Source: Sunxiuqinia sp965230765
Lineage (GTDB): Bacteria > Bacteroidota > Bacteroidia > Bacteroidales > Prolixibacteraceae
Assembly (NCBI GenBank): GCA_965230765.1
Contig: CBDDLR010000001.1
Location: forward strand, 2,294,001 to 2,358,000
Reading direction: 5' to 3'
DNA length: 64,000 nt
Shown here: positions 24,660-34,163 of the stretch, piece by piece
Numbering within the stretch: the stretch's first letter is position 1
Layout of the letters: every line of letters starts with the position of its first letter
Notes under the pieces: generated by a model
Told to the model about the DNA's origin: nothing
Database searches by the model: none
What the model saw: the letters and a program-made list of their open reading frames with translations, nothing else
Translations under genes and position numbers: made by a program

Positions 24660-27353
24660 ATGATGCGTAAATTGAAATTTTTATTGTTTGTTTTTTTGTT
24701 AATAACCGGTGTTGGTACGTATGCACAGGTGGCTGATAGTACGAATTTTTCGATCTATTATTCTAGTCCAAAAAAATACGTAATAGGTGGGATTGATGTT
24801 ATTGGTATCCGCTATCTTGACACGAATGTGTTGATTCAAATTTCCGGATTGGCTGTTGGGGATGAAATTACTGTCCCAGGCGAAGAAGTGACCAACGCAA
24901 TTAAAAAACTGTGGGGACACCAAATGTTCTCCGATGTTAAAATTGAAGCCAGCAAAATAGTTGGTGATAAAATCTGGCTGAATATTCATTTGCAGGAAAT
25001 GCCACGCCTTGCGGATGTGAACTTTTATGGTGTTTCCAAATCGGAGAAAGATGATATTACTGAAAAAGTATTGCTCCTAAAGGGTAGCCAGGTTACAGAG
25101 AACCAGTTGGTAAATGCAGAACGCCTTATTAAGAATATATTTCTTGAAAAAGGGTTTTTAAATACCGAAGTGAATATTGTTCAACGGGATGATACGACAC
25201 AGAATAATAGTGTGATACTTGACATCAATGTTGACAAAAAGGAAAAAGTTAAAGTAGAAGAGGTTGTTTATCACGGGGTTGAGAAAGTGAAGCCAAAGCT
25301 ACTGGATCGAGCCATGAAAAAAACCAACGCACGAAAACTTAAAAACTTCTTCCAAACCAAAAAGTTCCTTGAAGAGAAATTCGATGAAGATAAAGTAAAC
25401 GTTGTTAAAAAATATAACGAGAAAGGATATCGTGACGCAACCATTGTTGCTGATACTATCACAAAGCTTGCCAACGATCGTGTTCGTATTGACATGTGGA
25501 TTGATGAAGGGAACAAGTATTATTTTCGCGACATCAAGTGGATCGGTAACACTGTGTATCCGGAACAATACCTGGATGCGGTTTTGGGTATCAAGGAAGG
25601 TGATGTGTTTGACCAAAAATTACTGGACAAGCGTTTGAATGAAGATGATGATGCGGTAAGTAATTTGTACCTGGACCAGGGATATTTGTTCTTCTCTCTT
25701 GATCCAGTTGAGGCTAAAGTTGATGATGATTCCATTGATTATGAGATGCGAATCATGGAAGGTACACAGGCAACGATCAACAAGGTAATAATTGAAGGGA
25801 ACACCAAAACCCATGAGCACGTTGCACGTCGTGAAATCCGTACATTGCCTGGAGACTTATTCAGTAAAACAAAAATTATTCGTTCTGTTCGTGAGTTGTC
25901 ACAATTGGGGCACTTCGATCCGGAAGCGATTAACCCAGTTCCAATACCACACCCGGAAGACGGGACAGTAGATCTTAAATATGAACTTCAGGAAAAGGCA
26001 AACGACCAGATTGAACTATCGGGCGGATGGGGTGCCAACATGTTTGTTGGGACCGTTGGTCTGAGGTTCTCGAATTTTTCTGTTCGTAACATCATGAACA
26101 AAGAGGCATGGAGGCCTCTTCCAACTGGTGATGGGCAAACCTTAAGTTTGCGGGCTCAGCTAAGTGGTCAGTATTACCGCTCTTACAGTTTTTCTTTTGT
26201 TGAACCTTGGTTTGGAGGTAAGAAACCAAATTCTTTTAGCCTTTCGTTCTCTCGCCAACGAGTAAACTATTCTGCTAATAACTACAATAGTTACAACCCT
26301 TATGGCGGTTATGGCGGCTATGGTGGTGGTTATGGCGGCTATGGTGGTTACGGAGGCTATGGTTATGGCGGCTATGGTAGTGGTTATGGCGGATATGGCT
26401 ATGGTGGTTACAACCCTTATGGCTACGGTTATATCGATCCTGGTCAATATTATAACTATGATACCGGCAATCCTGATGAAGATCAGATACAAGTAACTAA
26501 TGCCATTGCTGTAGGTTATGGATATCGCTTAACCTGGCCTGATGATTTCTTTACCGTTTATCACGAGATTTCATTTGAGCATTACAAGCTTCAGAACATG
26601 GCCAATTACTACTACTTCCTGAATGATGGTGAAAACTCAAACGGTAACGGGGAATTTCGTAACCTGAGTTTTAAAACAGTATTTGCCAGAAACTCTGTGG
26701 ATAATCCGCTGTATTCAAGAACTGGTTCTGATTTTTCATTGTCACTTCAGTTTACACCTCCATTTTCATTGTTTAACGGAAAAGATTACAGCGATCCAAA
26801 CATGTCGGCTGAAGAACGCTATAAGTGGATTGAATACCACAAGTGGAAATTTAAAGGTTCTTTATTCACTCCTGTGACAAGAGACAATGACTTGGTGTTG
26901 CATACTAAAGTTGAGTATGGTTTCCTTGGGTATTTTGACAGAGGACGTCGCTCACCATTTGAACGTTTCCGTGTAGGTGGTTCAGGTATGTCGGGTTACA
27001 ACTTCTATGGAGCAGACATTGTTTCGCTTCGTGGTTATCAGGATTACAGTTTGAGCCCCAGGACTGGTTCAAATATCTACAATAAACTAACCATGGAATT
27101 GCGTTATCCAATTACATTGAAACCATCGGCAACTATTTATATGCTTGGTTTCCTTGAGGCCGGTAATGCATGGATGGAATACGACGATTATAATCCGTTT
27201 AACTTGAAGCGTTCAGCTGGTATTGGTGTGAGGATATTCTTACCTATGTTTGGTTTGATGGGTATCGATTGGGGGTACGGATTTGACGAAGTGAATGGTG
27301 ATTCATCGGTTGGCGGAAGTCAATTCCACTTTGTTATGGGTCAGCAGTTCTGA
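24660..27353 (+). CDS. bamA: Outer membrane protein assembly factor BamA
   Basis: Core insertase of the BAM complex. At 897 aa it has a signal peptide (FLLFVFLLITGVGTYAQ), about five POTRA repeats to near residue 440 (for example VEEVVYHGVEKVKPKLL, INKVIIEGNTKTHEHVARREIR), then the 16-strand barrel ending in Phe, with VGGSGMSGYNFYGADIVSLRGYQDYS (lid-lock region with RGY). Unusual: residues of about 547-591 are a pure Gly/Tyr-rich tract made of GGYGGY-like repeats, placed between predicted barrel strands and so probably on the cell surface. The start codon is doubled (ATGATG). It is followed by two skp genes. Confidence 0.96.
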   Translation: MMRKLKFLLFVFLLITGVGTYAQVADSTNFSIYYSSPKKYVIGGIDVIGIRYLDTNVLIQISGLAVGDEITVPGEEVTNAIKKLWGHQMFSDVKIEASKIVGDKIWLNIHLQEMPRLADVNFYGVSKSEKDDITEKVLLLKGSQVTENQLVNAERLIKNIFLEKGFLNTEVNIVQRDDTTQNNSVILDINVDKKEKVKVEEVVYHGVEKVKPKLLDRAMKKTNARKLKNFFQTKKFLEEKFDEDKVNVVKKYNEKGYRDATIVADTITKLANDRVRIDMWIDEGNKYYFRDIKWIGNTVYPEQYLDAVLGIKEGDVFDQKLLDKRLNEDDDAVSNLYLDQGYLFFSLDPVEAKVDDDSIDYEMRIMEGTQATINKVIIEGNTKTHEHVARREIRTLPGDLFSKTKIIRSVRELSQLGHFDPEAINPVPIPHPEDGTVDLKYELQEKANDQIELSGGWGANMFVGTVGLRFSNFSVRNIMNKEAWRPLPTGDGQTLSLRAQLSGQYYRSYSFSFVEPWFGGKKPNSFSLSFSRQRVNYSANNYNSYNPYGGYGGYGGGYGGYGGYGGYGYGGYGSGYGGYGYGGYNPYGYGYIDPGQYYNYDTGNPDEDQIQVTNAIAVGYGYRLTWPDDFFTVYHEISFEHYKLQNMANYYYFLNDGENSNGNGEFRNLSFKTVFARNSVDNPLYSRTGSDFSLSLQFTPPFSLFNGKDYSDPNMSAEERYKWIEYHKWKFKGSLFTPVTRDNDLVLHTKVEYGFLGYFDRGRRSPFERFRVGGSGMSGYNFYGADIVSLRGYQDYSLSPRTGSNIYNKLTMELRYPITLKPSATIYMLGFLEAGNAWMEYDDYNPFNLKRSAGIGVRIFLPMFGLMGIDWGYGFDEVNGDSSVGGSQFHFVMGQQF
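26299..26430 (+). repeat. Gly/Tyr codon repeat inside bamA
   Basis: About 44 codons consist almost only of GGN and TAT/TAC in units such as GGCGGTTAT or GGCTATGGT. Units differ at third positions, which shows age or codon-level drift more than fresh slippage. It keeps the reading frame. Confidence 0.9.
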
Positions 27354-27417
27354 TAGTTACAAGTTTGGCTTAGTATTTGTTTTAATCGAAAACAATAGAA
27401 ACTAAAAAATAAATACC

Positions 27418-27930
27418 ATGAAAAAATTAATCGTACTTTCAGCTTTTTTGTTTGCAGGATTGATTACAATGGCTCAAAAATATGCTTTTATTGACACCGA
27501 GTATATTTTAGAAAATATTCCTGCATACAATGCAGCTCAAGAGCAGTTGGATCAGGTTTCAAAACAATATCAGAAAGAATTGGAAACAATGCATGCTGAG
27601 ATTGAACAAATGTATAAAGATTTTCAGGCTGAGGCAGTTTTGTTATCTGAAGACATGAAACGTAAACGTGAAGATGTAATTATCTCAAAAGAGAAGGAAT
27701 ATAAATCTCAACAACGTAAGTACTTTGGGCCAAATGGTGATTTGTACAAAAAACGCCAGGGGTTGGTAAAACCCATTCAGGATGATATCTTTAACGCAGT
27801 TCAAGAGATAGCCACCGGAGGTAGTTATGCCGTGATTTTTGACAAAGCCGGAGGCCTTACCATGCTTTACACCAACCCTAAATATGATCTTAGTGATCAG
27901 GTGCTTGAAAAGCTTGGATATAAAAATTAA
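27418..27930 (+). CDS. OmpH/Skp-family periplasmic chaperone (first copy)
   Basis: A 170-aa exported protein. It has a signal peptide (LSAFLFAGLITMAQ), the Skp-type opening YAFIDTEYILENIPAYNAAQEQL, a long charged coiled coil (about 40-120) and a short C-terminal beta element (YAVIFDKAGGLTMLY). Skp trimers hold unfolded outer-membrane proteins and hand them to BamA, whose gene lies 64 bp upstream. A second copy follows. Confidence 0.92.
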   Translation: MKKLIVLSAFLFAGLITMAQKYAFIDTEYILENIPAYNAAQEQLDQVSKQYQKELETMHAEIEQMYKDFQAEAVLLSEDMKRKREDVIISKEKEYKSQQRKYFGPNGDLYKKRQGLVKPIQDDIFNAVQEIATGGSYAVIFDKAGGLTMLYTNPKYDLSDQVLEKLGYKN

Positions 27931-27972
27931 TAACCTATATTTGTGACACAAAATTAAAATCCAATAACGATT

Positions 27973-28482
27973 ATGAAACGCGCATTAAAAATTTGCTTAT
28001 TAGCTATATTGGTAGTTGCTACAGGTGCAGTAAATGCCCAAACACTTAAGTTTGGACATATTGATTCACAAGCTTTGATTGCAGTGATGCCAGAAACAAA
28101 AGCTGCACAAACTGAAATGGAAAACCAGGCAAAAAGTTTGGAAGATCAAATGGCAGCTATGCAGAATGAATATCAAACAAAATTGACCGAGTTTTCACAA
28201 AAAGGAGATTCTTTATCTGATATCGTTCGTCAAGCTAAAATTGAAGATTTGCAAAGCTTGGAACAACGAATCAGAAACTTCCAGCAGAATGCACAGCAGC
28301 AGGTTCAACAAAAAAATGCTGAATTGATGCAGCCAATTTTCACTAAAGCCAATGAAACGATTGAAGCTGTTGCTAAAGAACAAGGTGTGATTTATGTTTT
28401 TGATGCCAATGCAGTTCTTTACAAATCAAATGAAAGTATTGACTTGCTTCCTTTGGTTAAAGCTAAACTAGGAATTCAATAA
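27973..28482 (+). CDS. OmpH/Skp-family periplasmic chaperone (second copy)
   Basis: A 169-aa paralogue of the preceding gene, clearly diverged: signal peptide ending VNAQ, then FGHIDSQALIAVMPETKAAQTEM, a Gln-rich coiled coil (QQNAQQQVQQKNAEL) and IYVFDANAVLYK. It is the last gene of the DUF6089-uppS-bamA-skp-skp block and is followed directly by a terminator. Mixed Skp trimers or different client sets are possible. Confidence 0.92.
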   Translation: MKRALKICLLAILVVATGAVNAQTLKFGHIDSQALIAVMPETKAAQTEMENQAKSLEDQMAAMQNEYQTKLTEFSQKGDSLSDIVRQAKIEDLQSLEQRIRNFQQNAQQQVQQKNAELMQPIFTKANETIEAVAKEQGVIYVFDANAVLYKSNESIDLLPLVKAKLGIQ

Positions 28483-28504
28483 GAATTACGATACAATAAC
28501 AGAG

Positions 28505-28535
28505 AGCCATTCGTTTTGACGGATGGCTTTTTTTT
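28505..28535 (+). terminator. Rho-independent terminator of the bamA-skp operon
   Basis: Stem AGCCATTCG / CGGATGGCT (28505-28513 with 28520-28528, one T-G pair), followed by an 8-T run. It lies 23 nt after the second skp stop. Confidence 0.85.
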
Positions 28536-28546
28536 GTCTATTTTAG
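28515..28546 (+). promoter_or_regulatory. Probable murI promoter overlapping the skp terminator
   Basis: TTTG at 28515-28518, 20-nt spacer, then TATTTTAG at 28539-28546 (one mismatch to TAnnTTTG). The ATG of murI is 14 nt further on. The -33 box lies in the terminator loop. Confidence 0.4.
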
Positions 28547-28560
28547 TCGAAAAGCAAAGT

Positions 28561-29394
28561 ATGTCAGCATATCATCCAATTGGAGTATTTGATTCAGGTT
28601 ATGGCGGTTTAACGGTTCTGAAAGAAATCGTTAAAACGCTACCAGAATATGACTTTGTTTATTTAGGTGATAATGCCCGTACACCCTATGGAACCCGTTC
28701 CTACGATGTGGTTTATGAATATACCCTTGAAGCAGTTAAAACGCTTTTTGAAATGGGTTGCCATTTGGTGATTTTGGCTTGTAATACTGCTTCAGCAAAA
28801 GCGTTGCGTACAATTCAGCAAAACGATTTGCCAAAAATTGCACCAAACAAACGGGTTCTTGGGGTTATTCGCCCCAGTATTGAAGAAGCTGCCGAGATTA
28901 CCCAAAATGGACATGTTGGTGTGCTGGGTACCAGAGGTACGGTGACTTCTGATTCTTACCCTGTTGAGTTAAAGAAATGGTCTGGTGATAAAGTAAAATC
29001 TACTAGCCAGCAAGCTTGCCCGATGTGGGTTCCCATTGTTGAGAACAATGTAATTGGAAGTCCGGGTGCCAACTATTTTGTGGAAAACGACCTGAACCAT
29101 CTGTTTCAAAAAGATTCAACAATTGACACATTGATTTTGGGTTGCACGCACTACCCACTACTCATCAATAACATTAGGGAATTTTTGCTAAACCCGGATG
29201 TAAAGATTATTGAGCAAGGAAAAATAGTAGCTTCCAAGTTAGCCGACTATTTAATCCGTCATCCTGAAATTGAACAAAACTGTTCAAAAGGAAATACTAT
29301 TCAGTATTACACCACAGAGCAACCTGAACTTTTTGAATCCAGGGCAAAACGTTTTATGGGACAAGAGGTAAAAGTGAAAAATATTCATTTTTAA
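28561..29394 (+). CDS. murI: Glutamate racemase
   Basis: Makes D-glutamate for peptidoglycan stem peptides. Of 277 aa, it has the opening IGVFDSGYGGLTVL, the first catalytic Cys74 in LACNTASAKAL and the second Cys195 in LGCTHYPLL. The earlier in-frame start at 28516 can be dismissed because it lies inside the terminator hairpin of the previous operon; the ATG at 28561 also gives a normal N-terminus. The gene converges with the nucleotidyltransferase with only one base between the two stops. Confidence 0.96.
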   Translation: MSAYHPIGVFDSGYGGLTVLKEIVKTLPEYDFVYLGDNARTPYGTRSYDVVYEYTLEAVKTLFEMGCHLVILACNTASAKALRTIQQNDLPKIAPNKRVLGVIRPSIEEAAEITQNGHVGVLGTRGTVTSDSYPVELKKWSGDKVKSTSQQACPMWVPIVENNVIGSPGANYFVENDLNHLFQKDSTIDTLILGCTHYPLLINNIREFLLNPDVKIIEQGKIVASKLADYLIRHPEIEQNCSKGNTIQYYTTEQPELFESRAKRFMGQEVKVKNIHF

Positions 29395-29395
29395 T

Positions 29396-30304
29396 TTACA
29401 CCCACAAGTGTTTTGGATAAATACCTGCCTCAGTCAATTTTTTTACTTGTTCAACTACATGTGGTTTGTCTTCGGGATAAGTAACACCAAACCAGGGAGA
29501 GTCCGCTTCCAATACTTTTGATTGAGCATCACCGCTGGTTATTAGTTCAAACACAACAGTCGGGATATATATCTCAGACTTTTCCTCATTGATTCGTTCA
29601 TCCAGAAAAGTCTTAAATTTTTCTTCCAAATAATTGAAAATGGTAGGATGGAAACCCCAATAGTTCATTGATACCAACTCGTTTTCTGCCAGTTTGGTTT
29701 TGCTGCCGTCATCATCCGTAAAGAAAATATCTGTTCCATCGCGGGCAATTTTTGTGCGTTCCGTTATTTCAACAAGATTGTCTTCTTCATCAGACTTGCA
29801 AATGCCACGTGAAACTGTTCCAAATTCCGATAGCGTATTTTTTAATTGATAGCCAACCATCGCATATTGCTTTTCAGATACTCCGTTTTTGAAAAAACCA
29901 GCTATAACTTCAAATGCAGGTGCACCGTAAAAATCATCGGCATTTATCGTGGCAAAAGGTTCGTTAATAACATCTTTAGCCATTAAAATGGCATGCCCGG
30001 TTCCCCAGGGTTTTACTCGGTTTTCTGGAAGTGTATATCCTTCAGGAAGATTATCAAGCTCCTGATAAACGTACTCTACTTCAATTTTACCTTTTAGCTT
30101 TTCATCAAAAATGGCTTTGAATTCTTTTGCAAAACTTTGTCTGATTACAAATACAACCTTTCCAAAGCCTGCCCTGATTGCATCAAAAATGGAATATTCA
30201 ATAATCGTTTCACCATTTGGGCCAACAGGTTCAACTTGTTTTAGGCCGCCATAACGGCTACCCATTCCGGCAGCTAAAATCAATAAAGTAGGTTTCATTT
30301 TCAT
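29396..30304 (-). CDS. Nucleotidyltransferase family protein (sugar-1-P NTP transferase type)
   Basis: A 302-aa Rossmann-like nucleotidyltransferase. The N-terminal LAAGMGSRYGGLKQ is the NTP-binding signature of the glucose-1-phosphate thymidylyl/uridylyl- and mannose-1-phosphate guanylyltransferase superfamily; NADDFYGAPAF is the metal-binding Asp motif. It lacks a left-handed beta-helix C-terminal domain. It probably makes a nucleotide sugar or activates a related small phosphate; the exact substrate is not clear. Two ATG codons (30304 and 30298) are possible; the second gives the more typical start. Confidence 0.85.
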   Translation of the reverse strand: MKMKPTLLILAAGMGSRYGGLKQVEPVGPNGETIIEYSIFDAIRAGFGKVVFVIRQSFAKEFKAIFDEKLKGKIEVEYVYQELDNLPEGYTLPENRVKPWGTGHAILMAKDVINEPFATINADDFYGAPAFEVIAGFFKNGVSEKQYAMVGYQLKNTLSEFGTVSRGICKSDEEDNLVEITERTKIARDGTDIFFTDDDGSKTKLAENELVSMNYWGFHPTIFNYLEEKFKTFLDERINEEKSEIYIPTVVFELITSGDAQSKVLEADSPWFGVTYPEDKPHVVEQVKKLTEAGIYPKHLWV

Positions 30305-30423
30305 TTTTTTTATTTAGGGTGAAGATATTAAATTCAGAAAATAACCTGAATTTTTTTATTCAAATATTGTATTAAACAATTCATCTTATGAGATTCAATT
30401 AACCAATGACCAATCTCCAATCA

Positions 30424-30939
30424 CTACTCTTTGTACCAACCAGCATACATCCCATAAGCTTTGGCTATTCGGTTGATTTCGCCTTCCAGTAATTCTGTGC
30501 TTATACTTTTTACTTTTTTTGCAGGAATTCCAGCATAAACACTCCCAGATTCAACAACTGTTCCTTTTGTTACAACCGATCCGGCAGCAATAATTGAGTT
30601 GCTTTCAACTACAGCATCATCCAATACCACGGCATTCATACCAATCATTACATTATCCTTAATGGTACAGCCGTGGATAATGGCTCCGTGTGCTATCGTA
30701 ACGTTGTCCCCAATATTGGTTGGGGATTTTTTGTAAGTAGCGTGAATTACCGCACAATCCTGAATATTTGTGTTGTTGCCTACTTTAATGTAATGCACAT
30801 CACCTCGCAAAACGGCACTGTACCATACACTGCAATTGTCCCCCAATACAACATCCCCAATAATTGTGGCATTTTCTGCTAAAAAGCAATTTTCCCCAAC
30901 AGAAGGTTTCTTCCCATTTAAAGTCTTAATAAGTGCCAT
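30424..30939 (-). CDS. Gamma-carbonic anhydrase family protein
   Basis: A 171-aa left-handed beta-helix trimer protein of the YrdA/PaaY/gamma-CA type. Hexapeptide repeats run from residue 20 to 140. The three metal-ligand histidines are at the expected spacing: His66 (VIHATY), His84 and His89 (AHGAIIHGC). It could hydrate CO2 or act as a CoA-linked acyltransferase-like scaffold; catalysis is not assured for this subfamily. A TATCTTTG box on the coding strand at 30966-30973 is a likely -7 element. Confidence 0.9.
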   Translation of the reverse strand: MALIKTLNGKKPSVGENCFLAENATIIGDVVLGDNCSVWYSAVLRGDVHYIKVGNNTNIQDCAVIHATYKKSPTNIGDNVTIAHGAIIHGCTIKDNVMIGMNAVVLDDAVVESNSIIAAGSVVTKGTVVESGSVYAGIPAKKVKSISTELLEGEINRIAKAYGMYAGWYKE

Positions 30940-31154
30940 TATCTGTAATCTTTATAAATAAAAGGCAAAGATATCAAAAGCTCGCATATAGTATAAAATA
31001 TCATGGTTTGACGTATTAAATAATGTTTATTTTTACACAAATTTTGTGAGAGATCATAAGATTTACAGGCCTTCAAATTTATGGATTGTTATTTTTGAGA
31101 CCGCTTAATAACTAAACTATAAGTCAGATCGTAAGTAATTAAATTTTCTGTTAC

Positions 31155-32996
31155 ATGAAAGATGCAAAAGTAATTGAACTTGAAGAAGTGGCCATTCGGT
31201 TTTCAGGTGACTCTGGAGATGGAATGCAATTGACCGGAACCTTGTTTTCGGATGCTTCGGCTTTTTTTGGGAATGACATCTCAACATTCCCTGATTATCC
31301 TTCTGAAATTCGGGCTCCGCAAGGAACTGTAGGAGGTGTTTCTGGGTTCCAGGTACAGTTCGGGCACAAACAAATTAATACACCGGGTGATTATGCACAC
31401 GTACTGGTTGCAATGAACCCGGCTGCAGTGAAAGCAAACGCTGCATTTATGAATCCAGGTGGTACGATTATCTATGACGTTGATTCGTTCAACGAAAAAA
31501 ACATGGAGAAAGCTAAGTTTACCACCGATGATCCGTTTGCTGAATGCAAATTGGATGATTTCTTTAAGATTCCGGTACCGATCACAAGCCTTACACGTGA
31601 AAGTTTGAAAGAATATGGTCTCGACAACAAATCAGTTTTAAGGAGTAAAAACATGTTTGCTCTTGGTCTGGTTTGCTGGATGTTTGGACGACCAATTGAT
31701 TATATTGAAAACTTCATTAAAAGTAAGTTTGCAAAAAAAGAGGTGGTTGTTGAAACCAATCTTAAAGTATTACATGATGGTTACAACTACGGAATGAACA
31801 TGCAGCACATGACCCCTCGTTATTTTGTTCATCCGGCAGCGATTGAAAGGGGAACCTATCGAAATATTAATGGTAACCATGCTACTGCCTGGGGATTTTT
31901 AGCAGCAGCTGAAAAGTCGGGGCTGGATTTATTCCTTGGTTCATACCCAATTACCCCGGCAACCGATATCCTTGCATACCTTTCTGAACGTAAGGATTTG
32001 GGTGTAAAAACCTTTCAGGCAGAAGATGAAATTGCTGGTATTTGTACCACCATTGGTGCAGCTTTTGCTGGTAACCTGGCCATTACCAATACATCTGGCC
32101 CAGGCTTCGCATTGAAGTCTGAAGCGCTTGGCTTGTCAGTGATGACTGAGTTACCAATTGTTGTAGTGAATGTACAGCGTGGGGGTCCTTCTACAGGCCT
32201 TCCAACAAAAACCGAGCAATCGGATTTGTTGCAAACATTATATGGCAGAAATGGTGAAAGCCCTGTGGTTGTAATTGCAGCCAGTACACCATCCGACTGT
32301 TTCTACTACGCTTATCTTTCTTCAAAAGTTGCTTTGGAAAGAATGGTTCCGGTTGTGCTTTTAACTGATGGTTTCCTTGGAAATGGTAGTGAGCCAATGC
32401 GTATTCCTTCCATGGACGAGCTTCCTGAAATTACCCCTCGAGTTGCTAAAAGCAGTGAAGGATGGAAAGCTTATAGTCGTGACCCGGAAACATTGGCCCG
32501 TGAGTGGGCATACCCAGGAATGAAAGGGTACGAACACCGTGTTGGTGGTTTGGAAAAGAACCTTGAGGGTACGGTAAGTCATGATCCTGAGAACCATCAA
32601 CGCAACTGCGAAATTAGAGCTGAGAAGGTTGAGCGTGTGGTTGACATGGTTCCTGATTTGGAAATATGTGGTGATCAGGATGGCGGCGACCTATTGGTCG
32701 TTGGATGGGGTGGTACTTACGGGCATTTAATTAACACTGTTCAAGAAATGCGTGAAGCTGGCAAGAGTGTTAGTTTAGCTCATTTCAACTTCATCAAACC
32801 ACTACCTAAAAACACCGAAGAAGTTTTCAGTAAGTTTAAGAAAATTGTTGTTTGTGAATTGAATCTTGGACAGTTTGCTTCTTATTTGAGGGACAAAATC
32901 CCTGGATTTGAATATCACCAGGTAAATAAAGTAAAAGGGCTTCCTTTTACTGTTCTTGAATTGACTGAAAAATTTGAAAAATTATTGGAGGACTAA
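31155..32996 (+). CDS. korA: 2-oxoglutarate:ferredoxin oxidoreductase, alpha subunit (gamma-alpha fusion)
   Basis: With KorB it interconverts 2-oxoglutarate + CoA and succinyl-CoA + CO2 using ferredoxin. Of 613 aa: residues of about 10-190 are the gamma domain (RFSGDSGDGMQLTGTLFS, YPSEIRAPQGT), then from about 230 the alpha/pyrimidine-binding domain (LFLGSYPITPATDIL, FQAEDEIAGICTTIGAAFAG, TNTSGPGFALKSE, QRGGPSTGLPTKTEQSDL) and the transketolase C-terminal part. A TATTTTTG at 31090-31097 may be its -7 box. No separate delta (ferredoxin-like) subunit gene is present. Confidence 0.95.
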   Translation: MKDAKVIELEEVAIRFSGDSGDGMQLTGTLFSDASAFFGNDISTFPDYPSEIRAPQGTVGGVSGFQVQFGHKQINTPGDYAHVLVAMNPAAVKANAAFMNPGGTIIYDVDSFNEKNMEKAKFTTDDPFAECKLDDFFKIPVPITSLTRESLKEYGLDNKSVLRSKNMFALGLVCWMFGRPIDYIENFIKSKFAKKEVVVETNLKVLHDGYNYGMNMQHMTPRYFVHPAAIERGTYRNINGNHATAWGFLAAAEKSGLDLFLGSYPITPATDILAYLSERKDLGVKTFQAEDEIAGICTTIGAAFAGNLAITNTSGPGFALKSEALGLSVMTELPIVVVNVQRGGPSTGLPTKTEQSDLLQTLYGRNGESPVVVIAASTPSDCFYYAYLSSKVALERMVPVVLLTDGFLGNGSEPMRIPSMDELPEITPRVAKSSEGWKAYSRDPETLAREWAYPGMKGYEHRVGGLEKNLEGTVSHDPENHQRNCEIRAEKVERVVDMVPDLEICGDQDGGDLLVVGWGGTYGHLINTVQEMREAGKSVSLAHFNFIKPLPKNTEEVFSKFKKIVVCELNLGQFASYLRDKIPGFEYHQVNKVKGLPFTVLELTEKFEKLLED

Positions 32997-32998
32997 TC

Positions 32999-34069
32999 AT
33001 GACAGATTTCAATTATACAGCGAAGGATTTTAAAAGTGATAACGAAGTACGTTGGTGCCCGGGGTGTGGCGATTTTGCCATCATGAATGCCGTGCAACGC
33101 ACAATGGCAGAAATGAATGTACCGCACGAAAAATTTGCAGTAATATCGGGTATTGGCTGTTCTTCACGTTTCCCATATTACATGAGTACATATGGGTTTC
33201 ATTCAATTCACGGACGTGCCACAGCTATTGCTTCAGGGGTGAAAACGGCAAATCCAGACCTGAATGTTTGGGTAATGACCGGAGACGGTGATGCCATGGC
33301 TATTGGTGGCAACCATTTCATTCACCTTGTGCGGCGCAATATTAATTTGAATGTGGTTCTTTTCAATAACAAAATATATGGTCTTACAAAAGGTCAGTAT
33401 TCCCCAACATCAGACAGGGGTAAAGTAACCAAGACTTCACCTTATGGAACCATTGAAGATTCATTTGTGCCAGGTCAGCTGGTTCTTGGGTCAAGAGGTA
33501 CATTTTTTGCCCGTGCAGTTGACAGTAATGTAAAACATACCCAATCAGTATTAATGGGGGCTGCCCAGCATAAAGGAACTTCTATTGTTGAAGTGCTTCA
33601 AAACTGTGTGATTTATAATCAGGGTATCCACGAAGAGATTGCCAATCCAAAGTTTAGGGCTGAGCGCCAGCTGTTCCTTGAGCATGGCAAGCCAATGCTT
33701 TTTGGAAATGAGAACGAAAAAGGGCTTGTCATGGAGAATGGCAAACTGAAAGTTGTTACTATTGGTGAAGATGGGTGCACGGTTGACGATATTCTTGTGC
33801 ATGATGCAAAAGAAAATGATCCAACTTTGCACATGGCGCTTATCAATATGTCATTGCCGGATTTTCCTGTTGCCATGGGCGTAATCAGAAGCGTTGAAGC
33901 ACCTGTTTACGATATTGAAATGGAAAAGCAGATTGAAGAAGTGCAAAAGACCAGAAAGGTTTCAAAGGTTGAAGAATTACTTCTTTCAGGGAATACGTGG
34001 GAAGTGGATGATGAAAATAGCTGCGACCCTGTTCCATTCTTCAAAAAAAGATGCCTAATTACAGAATAA
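32999..34069 (+). CDS. korB: 2-oxoglutarate:ferredoxin oxidoreductase, beta subunit
   Basis: The thiamine diphosphate-binding subunit, 356 aa. CPGCGDF near the N-terminus supplies two [4Fe-4S] ligands; GIGCSSRFPYY follows; the ThDP/Mg motif is GDGDAMAIGGNHFIH ... NNKIYGLTKGQ. Its start is 2 nt after the korA stop. A clear terminator follows. The pair allows both oxidative and, with strong reductant, reductive TCA flux. Confidence 0.96.
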   Translation: MTDFNYTAKDFKSDNEVRWCPGCGDFAIMNAVQRTMAEMNVPHEKFAVISGIGCSSRFPYYMSTYGFHSIHGRATAIASGVKTANPDLNVWVMTGDGDAMAIGGNHFIHLVRRNINLNVVLFNNKIYGLTKGQYSPTSDRGKVTKTSPYGTIEDSFVPGQLVLGSRGTFFARAVDSNVKHTQSVLMGAAQHKGTSIVEVLQNCVIYNQGIHEEIANPKFRAERQLFLEHGKPMLFGNENEKGLVMENGKLKVVTIGEDGCTVDDILVHDAKENDPTLHMALINMSLPDFPVAMGVIRSVEAPVYDIEMEKQIEEVQKTRKVSKVEELLLSGNTWEVDDENSCDPVPFFKKRCLITE

Positions 34070-34092
34070 TTTTACCATCAGATATGTTTAAC

Positions 34093-34119
34093 AAAAGGAG
34101 GCTTTGGCCTCCTTTTTTC
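34093..34119 (+). terminator. Rho-independent terminator of korAB
   Basis: Perfect 10-bp stem AAAAGGAGGC / GCCTCCTTTT (34093-34102 with 34107-34116) and a 4-nt loop, ending in six T. It also rules out a start at the TTG at 34104 for the next gene. Confidence 0.88.
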
Positions 34120-34163
34120 GTTTTAACTTCCTTAATTTTCCTAAATTTCAGAAAAATTTTAGC

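Noticed and set aside
26160..26496. 110-aa minus-strand and 64-aa plus-strand ORFs over the bamA repeat
   Set aside because: Low-complexity shadows of the Gly/Tyr codon repeat in the real bamA frame.
34104..34163. TTG start for the PEP-binding protein
   Set aside because: It lies in the korB terminator hairpin; the ATG at 34164 is used.
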